Assembly: GCF_014695375.1 (NCBI RefSeq)
Contig: NZ_JACJOG010000059.1
Coordinates: forward strand, 216,208 to 280,207
From: Coleofasciculus sp. FACHB-T130
Lineage (GTDB): Bacteria > Cyanobacteriota > Cyanobacteriia > Cyanobacteriales > FACHB-T130
Reading direction: 5' to 3'
Length of the DNA stretch: 64,000 nucleotides
Numbering within the stretch: the stretch's first letter is position 1; every line of letters starts with the position of its first letter. Shown here in pieces: positions 52,804-61,036 of the stretch. A model generated the notes under the pieces. That model saw only the letters and a program-made list of their open reading frames with translations, did no database searches and was not told the DNA's origin. A program made the position numbers and the translations under genes.

Positions 52804-53409
52804 TTAAGCAGATGCCGTTAAATTCTGGGCAACAAAGTCCCAGTTGATCAAGTGGTCAACAAAGTTCTGCATGAAGTTGGGGCGGCTATTCTGGTAATCC
52901 AGATAGTAGGCATGTTCCCAAACATCCATTGTTAGCAAGGGAGTTTGTCCGTAGGCAATCGGGTTTTCTGCGTTCGGAGACTTAGTTACTTTTAGGGTAT
53001 CGCCATCCTTGATTAGCCAAGCCCAACCACTACCGAATTGAGTGCCTCCGGCATTTTTAAACTCTTCTTTGAATTTGTCAAGGCTACCGAAGCTGGCGTT
53101 AATTTTTTCCGCTAGTTCGCCACTCGGATTGCCGCCTCCATTTGGCTTGATGCCATTCCAATAGAAGGTATGATTCCATACCTGAGCAGCGTTGTTGAAT
53201 ACAGCAGCTTTGTCTGATGCTTTGTAGGTTGCCTTGATGATTTCTTCAAGCGACTTGTCGGCTAGTTCTGTGTCCTTAACTAGATTGTTGAGAGTGTTCA
53301 CGTAAGCAGCGTGATGCTTGCCGTAATGGAACTCAAGTGTCCGCGCCGACATACCTGACGACTCTAAAGCGTCTTGATCGTAAGGTAAAGGGGGTAATTC
53401 AAATGCCAT
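52804..53409 (-). CDS. sodB: Iron superoxide dismutase
   Basis: The start ATG 53409 has GAGG 10 bases upstream, giving 201 residues. Ligands by alignment: His28 (EFHYGKHH), His80 (QVWNHTFYW), Asp162 and His166 (MDVWEHAYY). Gln76 in NAAQVWNH and the lack of the Mn-type Gln in SPNAENPI identify the Fe form. There is no signal peptide, so it acts in the cytoplasm, complementing the exported SodA at 14.9 kb. An intrinsic terminator follows. Confidence 0.95.
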   Translation of the reverse strand: MAFELPPLPYDQDALESSGMSARTLEFHYGKHHAAYVNTLNNLVKDTELADKSLEEIIKATYKASDKAAVFNNAAQVWNHTFYWNGIKPNGGGNPSGELAEKINASFGSLDKFKEEFKNAGGTQFGSGWAWLIKDGDTLKVTKSPNAENPIAYGQTPLLTMDVWEHAYYLDYQNSRPNFMQNFVDHLINWDFVAQNLTASA

Positions 53410-53636
53410 TGTGTTCAATCCTCTGCTAACTGCTTTCTAGCTTAAAACTAAGGGAGAAGTTTTTTCTTCTTAAGGATCTAAGTCTCGTCCGATCGAGGTT
53501 GCGATCGCTAGCGATATAAAACTTAACCACTGGATTGTACCTTAAAAGTCGAGAGACAGCCAAAATCAACGCTATGTGCCAATTTAGGCAGGACTCCCCA
53601 CTAATTTCTCCCTGTTGCATCTACCCAAAGGGATAA

Positions 53637-54134
53637 TTAATGGCGATCGCTCAAAACTCCTCTAACCATTTCGATTGCTGCTGCTGGAGTATTGGCAATC
53701 AAAATAGAGTCTTCAGACAAGCTTTGGAAAAAAGCTTTACTTTCTGGATGATTCGTTAATAAAATCACTTTTTTATGGTTCTTCAAAGCTAAGGCAATTT
53801 CCGAAGCGGTTCCTGCACCCATGCCGCAGGCAATCACAACATCAGAAGAAAGGACATTAATATTATTTCTCGCATTTCCCATATCGGTAACAATTGCAAT
53901 ATCTACGGCATCAGAAACCGCGCTGGTATCGTTAGTGGGAAGAACGCCAATTGTTAAACCATTAGCAAATTTTGCCCCTTTACTCGCCGCATCCATCACA
54001 CCAGCATTTCTGCCGCCAGTCAGCAAAACCCATCCTTCTTGGGCAATGAATTGACCGAGTTTATAAGCATTTTCTAAGTCAGTTTCTGTGGCGTTGGCTC
54101 CTGGTCCCATAACGCCAATTAGGGTTTTTTTCAT
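53637..54134 (-). CDS. TIGR00725 family (LOG/MoCo-carrier-like Rossmann) protein
   Basis: The 165-residue protein reads IGVMGPGANATETDLENAYK, VLLTGGRNAGVMDAASKGA and ACGMGAGTASEIALALKNHK. This is the single-domain Rossmann fold shared with the lysine-decarboxylase-like/LOG proteins and the molybdenum cofactor carrier. The usual PGGxGTxxE of LOG hydrolases is replaced by CGMGAGTASE. Ligand and role are not known for most members. Its neighbours sodB and ubiA give no context. Confidence 0.8.
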   Translation of the reverse strand: MKKTLIGVMGPGANATETDLENAYKLGQFIAQEGWVLLTGGRNAGVMDAASKGAKFANGLTIGVLPTNDTSAVSDAVDIAIVTDMGNARNNINVLSSDVVIACGMGAGTASEIALALKNHKKVILLTNHPESKAFFQSLSEDSILIANTPAAAIEMVRGVLSDRH

Positions 54135-54286
54135 GGCAAGCTGACCTTACTCCTAAGCGTTGAAATTTTTAACGCCGAGGTACGCAGAGTTTTACGCAAA
54201 GGTAGGCAAAGTAATAAAAGTGCAATGAATTAGCATTTTCCTCAGCGTATCTTTGCGTTCTTTATGTTCAAAAAACTCACTCAAGA

Positions 54287-55171
54287 CTACAGAGAACCAG
54301 CAATCATTCCAGCCAGTAAAACAAAACCAATCCAAACATTTTGGCGAAAAGTTTCCCCATATACTGGCGTTGGGATATCTTTCTGGCTGAGTCGAGAATA
54401 TTGCCAAATCCAAGCTAAGGTTGCCAAACTCAAAGCGATCCAAAAGCTAAGCTTTAGATCCATCACAATTCCCAACCATTCAAGCAAAATAACCGTGCCA
54501 GTAAAGAAGACACCAACAGCTTCAGCCGCATAATTGCCAAAAAATAAAGCGCTGGAATTAATGCCAATCCGCCGATCATCTTCCCGATCTGACATGGCAT
54601 AAACGGTGTCAAATCCAAGTGTCCAGAGTACCGTCGCGCCCCATAAAATCCAGGTGGGTTCTTCTAGCTTGGCAGTTACAGCAGTCCAGCTAATCAGCAC
54701 GCCAAAACCCCAAGCAATCGACAGCACTAGCTGAGGCACTGGAAAGACGCGCTTGGCGGTGGGATAGAAAATAATTACGGGAACTGCCGCCACGCACAAC
54801 CAGAAAGTAAGGGAATTAAGGTAGAGTGCGAGAACCCCAGCGCAACTCATCGCTACCAAGGCAACGACGATGCCAGTTTTGACCGACAAAGCGCGAGAGG
54901 CGAGGGGACGCGATCGCGTTCTTTCTACTTGCGGATCGATATCCCGATCCCACAAATCATTGACAACACACCCGGCAGCACTGGTCGCTAAAGTACCCAG
55001 TACAATCACGCCTACCAGCGGCAACGGTGGCTTTCCTGCTGCTGCCAGAAAGACCGCCCATAGTGCCGGAATCATCAATATCAGGCGTCCTGCTGGCTTA
55101 TCCCATCTCAAAAGCCGGACGACTGTCAGCCAGGTAGGTTCTGTTTGGTTGTGTTCTTGCTGGGTCAGCAT
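54287..55171 (-). CDS. ubiA: 4-hydroxybenzoate polyprenyltransferase (UbiA family)
   Basis: The 294-residue protein has about eight membrane helices. The two Asp-rich prenyl-diphosphate motifs are present: NDLWDRDIDPQVERTRSRPL (about 68-87) and DTVYAMSDREDDRRIG. DRDIDPQVERTRSRPLAS is specific for 4-hydroxybenzoate prenyltransferases. In cyanobacteria this enzyme attaches the solanesyl-type side chain to 4-hydroxybenzoate, the first membrane step of plastoquinone synthesis. Divergent from ppx, 110 bases apart. Confidence 0.93.
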   Translation of the reverse strand: MLTQQEHNQTEPTWLTVVRLLRWDKPAGRLILMIPALWAVFLAAAGKPPLPLVGVIVLGTLATSAAGCVVNDLWDRDIDPQVERTRSRPLASRALSVKTGIVVALVAMSCAGVLALYLNSLTFWLCVAAVPVIIFYPTAKRVFPVPQLVLSIAWGFGVLISWTAVTAKLEEPTWILWGATVLWTLGFDTVYAMSDREDDRRIGINSSALFFGNYAAEAVGVFFTGTVILLEWLGIVMDLKLSFWIALSLATLAWIWQYSRLSQKDIPTPVYGETFRQNVWIGFVLLAGMIAGSL

Positions 55172-55280
55172 GGTCTAGAAAAATGAGTATCCAGAAATAT
55201 CATTAATCACATCTTTATCCCCTATAGAATATCCTTATTCATCAAATCTCGGCTGGTTCTGCAACCCTGGATACATCGAA

Positions 55281-56942
55281 ATGGTCAATTTAGTTGCCAA
55301 CGCTAAAGATAATTCTGCGGGTGTTTCAACTCCTAGCGTGGATCGAGATCGGATTCTCGCTGCGATTGACTTAGGTACCAATTCCCTGCACATGGTGATT
55401 GTGCAAATTCAACCCAAGCTGCCTGCTTTTTCGATTATTGCCAGAGAAAAAGACACGGTGAGACTGGGCGATCGCGATAAAAAGACGGGCAATCTGACGC
55501 CAGCGGCAATGGAACGAGCGATCGCGGCGCTAAAGCGCTTCCAGGGAATTGCCCAAAGTCTCAACGCCGAACAGATTCTCGCCGTGGCAACCAGTGCGGT
55601 AAGAGAAGCCCCCAACGGGCGAGACTTTTTGAAACAAGTAGAATCAGATTTAGGCTTATCTGTCAATCTAATTTCCGGTCAAGAAGAAGCCCGGAGAATC
55701 TACTTAGGCGTGCTGTCGGGCATGGAATTGAACAACCAACCCCACATCATTATTGACATTGGCGGCGGTTCGACGGAGTTAATTTTAGGGGATAGTCACG
55801 AACCGCGATCGCTCAGCAGCACCAAAGTCGGTGCAGTCCGACTAACCGCAGAATTCATTACCACTGACCCCATCAGCAACGGCGAATTTCAGTACCTACA
55901 AGCTTATGTGCGCGGACAGCTAGAACGAGCCGTTGATGAATTGAGGGCAGTTCTCCAACCGGGGGAACAGCCGCGTTTAGTGGGAACATCTGGGACGATT
56001 GAGACGCTGGTGACGATACACGCGCGAGAAAAACTGGGTAGCAACCCCTTCTCGCTAAATGGCTACCAGCTGAGTCTCAATGACCTCAGAGATTTGATTA
56101 ATCGCTTGCGAAGGCTCAATTATTTAGAACGTGCCGCCATACCAGGAATGTCAGAGCGGCGGTCAGAAATCATTGTTGCCGGAGCGGTTATTTTACAAGA
56201 AGCGATGACGCTGCTGGGCCTTGAATCGCTCAGAGTCTGCGAACGAAGTCTCCGGGAAGGGGTCATCGTCGATTGGATGCTCGCTCACGGCTTAATCGAA
56301 GACAAGCTGCGCTACCAAAGTTCTGTACGCGAGCGTAATGTAATCAAAACCGCCCGCAAATACGGTGTCAACCTGGAATACTCTCAGCGAGTTGCAGAAT
56401 TCGCCCTTAGCTTATTTGACCAAACCCAAGGCATCCTCCACCACTGGGGTTCAGAAGAACGGGAACTACTTTGGGCAGCCGCAATTTTACACAATTGCGG
56501 ACACCATATCAGTCATTCTTCCCACCACAAACACTCTTTTTACTTAATTCGCAATGGTGAACTTTTAGGCTATACGGAAGCCGAAATTGATGTGATTGCG
56601 AATTTAGCCCGCTATCACCGCAAGAGTGCGCCGAGGAAAAAGCACGAGAACTATCAAAATCTGCCGACTAAACAGCACCGACAGATCGTTGCTCAGTTGA
56701 GTGCCTTGCTCAGATTAGCAGTTGCTCTTGACCGGAGGCAAATTGGTGCAATTCGGCAAGTGCAGTGCGAATACAACGCAGAAACGAAAGAACTTCAGCT
56801 TCACCTGAAGCCAACTCAACCGGATGATGATTGTGCCTTAGAAATCTGGAGTTTAGATTATAAAAAAGACGTTTTTGAGGCAGAGTACGGCATTAAACTA
56901 CTGCCAGTTTTGAATGCTATTGCTGTTCCAATTAGCCAATAG
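55281..56942 (+). CDS. ppx: Exopolyphosphatase/guanosine pentaphosphatase (Ppx/GppA)
   Basis: The 553-residue protein has the ASKHA ATPase-like fold: phosphate-1 loop AAIDLGTNSLHMVIVQI (about 30-46), IIDIGGGSTELILGD (about 155-170) and LVGTSGTIETL. The C-terminal HD-like domain carries HNCGHHISHSSHHKHSFYL. Full length (two domains) indicates processive exopolyphosphatase and possibly pppGpp phosphatase activity. It opposes ppk1, encoded 3 kb away on the other strand. Confidence 0.94.
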   Translation: MVNLVANAKDNSAGVSTPSVDRDRILAAIDLGTNSLHMVIVQIQPKLPAFSIIAREKDTVRLGDRDKKTGNLTPAAMERAIAALKRFQGIAQSLNAEQILAVATSAVREAPNGRDFLKQVESDLGLSVNLISGQEEARRIYLGVLSGMELNNQPHIIIDIGGGSTELILGDSHEPRSLSSTKVGAVRLTAEFITTDPISNGEFQYLQAYVRGQLERAVDELRAVLQPGEQPRLVGTSGTIETLVTIHAREKLGSNPFSLNGYQLSLNDLRDLINRLRRLNYLERAAIPGMSERRSEIIVAGAVILQEAMTLLGLESLRVCERSLREGVIVDWMLAHGLIEDKLRYQSSVRERNVIKTARKYGVNLEYSQRVAEFALSLFDQTQGILHHWGSEERELLWAAAILHNCGHHISHSSHHKHSFYLIRNGELLGYTEAEIDVIANLARYHRKSAPRKKHENYQNLPTKQHRQIVAQLSALLRLAVALDRRQIGAIRQVQCEYNAETKELQLHLKPTQPDDDCALEIWSLDYKKDVFEAEYGIKLLPVLNAIAVPISQ

Positions 56943-57229
56943 CTCAATAAAGAGCTTTTCGAGCAATCGTCAAAAATCAAAAGTCTGCGTCTCAAATAAC
57001 ACGGAATCTTCAAGCTTTGAAACGATCTGGCAAATAAAATCCCGGCTCTAAAATTTCCAGTTACTCAGCTAAGGGAGGAAAGACAATATTAGTTGATATG
57101 GCTGCAACCAAGCCGTTTACTGCCGCCATTGAGCGGGGGTTGAGGAATCTGATGTGTAACATCACAAAAAGAAAGCGATATTAAGATGCGATCGCTCTGA
57201 GGAAGGGTAGATATTCTACCCTTTACATC

Positions 57230-59161
57230 TCAAATCACTTCATAGAATTCATCGTCAATAGTCGCGATCGCTCTTGGCGAAGCAGCATCACCTATCTGCA
57301 TCATAAGTTGTTGCAATTCATTACCAAGCGAAGTGATCTGATCATAATTCCCTTGAGCGATCGCTTTCTCTAAATCCTTTAACAACCCTTCGATTTGCCT
57401 TTTCTGGGCAGCAAGCACTTGCTCTACCAGTTGATTCGTCAAATTAAAAAGAACCCGATAAGCATCGTTGCTCTTTGTCGAATCTTCAGTTCTAAAATCT
57501 GCGCCAATGTTGGGTGTAAGTTTCAATGCGTAACTTTTAAGTTTTTGTCCTTCACTTTTACGAGCTTCTATTAAGTTCGCAATGTCAATTTTTTGACGAA
57601 GTATGCGATCGGCTTCGACATTGAGTTCTGCATCTCTCAATATCCTCTCCACTTCAGATGCAGGGACAGTGGAAGCGCCGATAATGCTAATTGATTGCTC
57701 TTTTCCCGTGCTTATTTCTTTGGCATAAACATTCAGAATACCATTGATATCAATGTCGAAAGTTACTTGAACTTCTGTTCTCTCTAGAGGAATCCCATCT
57801 AATCGAAGAATCCCTAACTTTTTGTTATCTTTAGCGAATTCTCGTTCCCCCATTAAAATATTTATTTCTACACTGGTTTGTCCATAAGTGGCAGTATAAA
57901 ATTTTTGAGATTTGATGACAGGAATAGTACTATGACGGGGGATGATTCTTGTCATAGTCCCCTCTATAGTTTCGATTCCCAAAGATAAAGAAGTGACATC
58001 CCTCATGCAATAAATGGAATTGTCCCTTCTGGCTACTTTCCCCTGAATAGCAGCCCCAATCGCTACAGCCTCGTCCGGGTTAATGCTTTTCAAGGGTTCT
58101 TGATTTGTCACTTTTTGCACTAAGTCTTGGACAGCCGGAATACAGCTAGAACCACCAACTAGGACAACAGCGTTAATGTCACTAAGGCTTAGTTTCGCCT
58201 GTTTAATTGCTTGTTCGATGTTAACGATACAGCGAGCTAAAAGCTCAGAACACATTTTTTCAAGTTCAGTTCTAGTGAGGGTAGCATTGAGATGTTTTGG
58301 CCCATCCGGGGTGGCTGTAATAAAGGGTAGGTCAACTTCTGTTTGCGTAAGGAGGGAAAGCTCTATTTTTGCTTTTTCGGCTGCTTCTGTAAGCCGCTGG
58401 GAAGCCTGTATATTTTGGCGTAAGTCGAGACCTTCTTGACTTTGAAATTGGTTAATCAGCCAATCGATAATTTTTTGGTCGAAGTTGTCACCACCAAGGT
58501 CAGGGTCGCTGCTGCTAGCCAAAACTTCAAATACACCATCACCTACTTCCAGAACACTAATATCTAACGTGCTACCGCCTAAGTCAAAGACGAGAATAGT
58601 TTCGTTGTTTTTCTTATCTAGTTCGTAGGCAAGGCAAGCAGCATTCGGTTCGTTGATGACGCGGAGGATTTCTAAATTCGCTAATTTGCCAGCCTCTTTG
58701 ACGGCTTGACGTTGAAAATCATTGAAGTAGGGAGGAACAGTAAGAACCGCTTGAGTTATTTCTTCCCCAAAATATTTGCTGGCATCATCGACAAGTTTAC
58801 GCAGAATTTGGGCAGAAATTTCTTCAGGGGTAAATTCTTTGCCTATATGATGACAGTTGATTTTAATGCCGCCATTGCTATTGGGTAGAACTTGGTAAGA
58901 AACTTTATCTGCTGCGTCGATAACTTCATCGTATTTGCGTCCAATGAAGCGTTTAACAGCGTAAAAGCTGTTGTCTGGCTGCATCAGTGCGTTACGTTTA
59001 GCAATCCTACCAATCAATTTGTTCCCGTTCTTAGTGTAAGCTACAACACAAGGAGTCAGGCGAAATCCTTCAGCGTTGGTGATGACGATGGGTTGCTTAC
59101 CATCCATCACTGCAATACAAGAATTTGTTGCACCTAAACTAATTCCAGCTACTTTTCCCAT
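57230..59161 (-). CDS. Divergent DnaK (Hsp70) paralogue
   Basis: The start is taken as ATG 59161 (643 residues); a TTG five codons upstream is weaker. Both DnaK domains are present: nucleotide-binding (INEPNAACLAYELDKKNNET, VVLVGGSSCIPAVQDLVQ) and substrate-binding (MTRIIPRHSTIPVIKSQKFY, FDIDINGILNVYAKE). The phosphate-1 loop is GISLGATNSCIAVM instead of GIDLGTTNSCVAVM, so a Mg-coordinating Asp is Ser. Phosphate-2 is FDLGGSTLDIS instead of DLGGGTFDVS. The C-terminal lid is short and ends DDEFYEVI. It is probably not the main DnaK; a specialised client or weakened ATPase cycle is inferred. It faces away from the other genes of the cluster. Confidence 0.88.
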   Translation of the reverse strand: MGKVAGISLGATNSCIAVMDGKQPIVITNAEGFRLTPCVVAYTKNGNKLIGRIAKRNALMQPDNSFYAVKRFIGRKYDEVIDAADKVSYQVLPNSNGGIKINCHHIGKEFTPEEISAQILRKLVDDASKYFGEEITQAVLTVPPYFNDFQRQAVKEAGKLANLEILRVINEPNAACLAYELDKKNNETILVFDLGGSTLDISVLEVGDGVFEVLASSSDPDLGGDNFDQKIIDWLINQFQSQEGLDLRQNIQASQRLTEAAEKAKIELSLLTQTEVDLPFITATPDGPKHLNATLTRTELEKMCSELLARCIVNIEQAIKQAKLSLSDINAVVLVGGSSCIPAVQDLVQKVTNQEPLKSINPDEAVAIGAAIQGKVARRDNSIYCMRDVTSLSLGIETIEGTMTRIIPRHSTIPVIKSQKFYTATYGQTSVEINILMGEREFAKDNKKLGILRLDGIPLERTEVQVTFDIDINGILNVYAKEISTGKEQSISIIGASTVPASEVERILRDAELNVEADRILRQKIDIANLIEARKSEGQKLKSYALKLTPNIGADFRTEDSTKSNDAYRVLFNLTNQLVEQVLAAQKRQIEGLLKDLEKAIAQGNYDQITSLGNELQQLMMQIGDAASPRAIATIDDEFYEVI

Positions 59162-59485
59162 GATGCTCAATCTCAAAAGGTGGCTTGAGCTTAACAGGAG
59201 TTCAAAAAATAGTAGGTTCGGTTATACGTCCAAAGCGAGTTCTCTTTTCCGTACCTTAGAGCGACTTCTTTTTTATTAGTTTCACTCTAAAGTAGAATTT
59301 AGCATTCTCATCAGTTCGCTAAAATTTGCCCCAGAAGTATGCAATCAAACTCTGCTTGGCAATTCCAGCCAAAATAAAAATATGTAGCAGCTATTTTAAC
59401 AGTAAAGCTTAATTAAGTTAACTAATTTTGCTCAACGTTACTATATCAAGGCGATCGCTCCGCTGCTTCTGCTCTAATTCTCCTG

Positions 59486-59531
59486 AGCGCGATCGCTAGA
59501 ATGCCATTGATAATCCACTAGCGATCGCGCT
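59486..59531. repeat. 14-bp inverted repeat built on HIP1 sites
   Basis: AGCGCGATCGCTAG (59486-59499) and its exact complement CTAGCGATCGCGCT (59518-59531) flank an 18-base loop. The stem could serve as a terminator or protein-binding site in the divergent region. Confidence 0.7.
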
Positions 59532-59642
59532 GTTCCTTAGGGTAGAAGTTGGAATCAGCCGTAAAAGTTATCTTTATAGTTAAGTACCATACAGGAAGCT
59601 CTTCTTAGAACTTCTGTCTGGTAAGGAAAATAGAAGTATCCC

Positions 59643-59769
59643 TTACCGAGTTATTATAGATAAAGTATCAAGATAAACAGAAAGTTTTAAATTAAATTTG
59701 CCACTATTACCGAGTTATTATAGATAAAGTATCAAGATAAACAGAAAGTTTTAAATTAAATTTGCCACT
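59643..59769. repeat. Perfect tandem duplication, 63 bases, period 64
   Basis: The segment 59643-59705 (TTACCGAGTTATTATAGATA ... TTGCCACT) recurs exactly at 59707-59769, with a single A between. The identity indicates a recent duplication. Each copy contains TTATTATAGATAAAG, which may include a -10 element, so the number of promoters upstream of the 299-residue gene may have doubled. Confidence 0.95.
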
Positions 59770-59939
59770 GTTTAAGTAAACTCAAAAGATGACTTCTTCA
59801 AAAAAATCTTGATTAGCTTGTTAAACTTAAAAAAAATTCCTAAAAATTAATTTGTAAAAATAGCTTCAGCATTCATATAAAATTTTAGTAAAATAACCGA
59901 TTGTTCAATATTTAAGCAAAGCTGAAGTCTTAATTTGCG

Positions 59940-60839
59940 ATGAAAACACTATATACACTTTTTACCAAAGAACGGAGCGAAGTTCAGACAGAGATAGATA
60001 AGGCAACTAGCCCGGAGCAGGTCGTTAAGCTGGTTCAAAAGCGACTCGATAATATTCAGAGCAGTTACGTTGGCGAGTTAAGCGTCGCTCAGGTACGTCT
60101 GGCTTCTTTATTCCTGGACACTTTGCGGCAGTCCTTGGGGACTCTCACCGCTGCTAATGAGGCAATTTCGGAGCCAGAGCCTCAGCAGAGTGCTAACCCA
60201 GCCAGAAAGGTTTCTCCCAAAACCATAATCCTGAAAGTGCTACAGGGACTCATCTGCATAGGCATTTTAGATTCTCTATTCTCCTTGGCTTCAGATGCGC
60301 CAGGAGCTTGGATGGATATCTTGCTGGTGTCTCTGCTGGTTGGACTAGAAGTGGTGTTCCAAATCGATAAACGCGATCGCGCCAATCGTTCAGTTTCTCT
60401 TCAACCTGTAGAAGCGCCCCAGCCGATCGTTCGCGTTGATAGCCAAGTCTTTCTGGACAACCTGACCGATGCGCTAAACACCATTGATTTGGCAGTCGCC
60501 CGGACTCAGGAAGTCAAAAAACCGCTGGATGCTAGTGGAATAGAAGAGCTACCAGAACTGTTGAATCTGCTTCAGAGACTTATGGGTGCGTCAATTCTGG
60601 AGAAACCCCAGATGTCGCTTCAACTCACCAAATTGCTGCCACAGATTTTAATGGAGCAGGGAATTCGGGTTCAGATTTACCAAGGGGACGATACGCATCG
60701 CGAGTATTTTGATTTCGAGCCAAGTATCGATCCTGCCGCGAAAGAGTCTGTAACGATAACTCCCGCTTTGTTTAAAGGCGATCGCTTGCTCCGACGCGGT
60801 CGAGTGATTGAGCCAGCGTACTCTGAGGCTAGAGAGTAA
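59940..60839 (+). CDS. Membrane protein of unknown family in the Hsp70 cluster
   Basis: The 299-residue protein has a helical N-terminal region (residues 1-70, SPEQVVKLVQKRLDNIQSS) and a membrane pair at about 98-140 (ILKVLQGLICIGILDSLF, AWMDILLVSLLVGLEVVF). A soluble C-terminal domain follows (FLDNLTDALNTIDLAVARTQ, LPELLNLLQRLMGASI, then a beta-rich end FEPSIDPAAKESVTI). The C-terminal part is reminiscent of nucleotide-exchange or GrpE-like partners in position only; I cannot identify it. It lies 200 bases before the Hsp70-like ATPase on the same strand. Confidence 0.65.
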   Translation: MKTLYTLFTKERSEVQTEIDKATSPEQVVKLVQKRLDNIQSSYVGELSVAQVRLASLFLDTLRQSLGTLTAANEAISEPEPQQSANPARKVSPKTIILKVLQGLICIGILDSLFSLASDAPGAWMDILLVSLLVGLEVVFQIDKRDRANRSVSLQPVEAPQPIVRVDSQVFLDNLTDALNTIDLAVARTQEVKKPLDASGIEELPELLNLLQRLMGASILEKPQMSLQLTKLLPQILMEQGIRVQIYQGDDTHREYFDFEPSIDPAAKESVTITPALFKGDRLLRRGRVIEPAYSEARE

Positions 60840-60910
60840 GATGTCTTGTCATCGTGGCTGTTTGTAGTCGCAAAGTCTTCATTTAGACAGTATTTCCCTT
60901 GTTTCGTAGT

Positions 60911-60990
60911 CCCCTTTCCATAGGGGTTTGGGGGGAGCAAAAATTTCAGCAAACGATGGAAGTTCCCTCTAGCCTCCTTAAAAATAGGGG
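60911..60990. repeat. CCCCT...AGGGG type intergenic repeat words
   Basis: CCCCTTTCCATAGGGG (60911-60926) forms a small hairpin. CTCCTTAAAAATAGGGG follows at about 60974. It is the same general element type as 22301-22317 and may attenuate transcription between the two genes. Confidence 0.45.
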
Positions 60991-61036
60991 AATTATTCAG
61001 AAATTTGTACCTGGTTGATTAGCGGAAAGTATAAAA

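Larger units (their letters stand above)
59162..59939. other. Long AT-rich divergent region with repeats
   Basis: About 780 bases without a gene between the divergent DnaK paralogue and the 299-residue membrane protein. It contains a 14-bp HIP1-type inverted repeat (59486-59531), a perfect 63-base direct duplication (59643-59769) and a very AT-rich final 150 bases. Confidence 0.8.

Noticed and set aside
57100..57186. 28-codon plus-strand ORF starting MAATKPFTAAIERG
   Set aside because: The only purine-rich site is about 20 bases upstream, too far, and there is no other support.
59940..60839. GrpE nucleotide-exchange factor for the adjacent Hsp70-like proteins
   Set aside because: Position would fit, but it has two membrane helices and none of the GrpE motifs I know.
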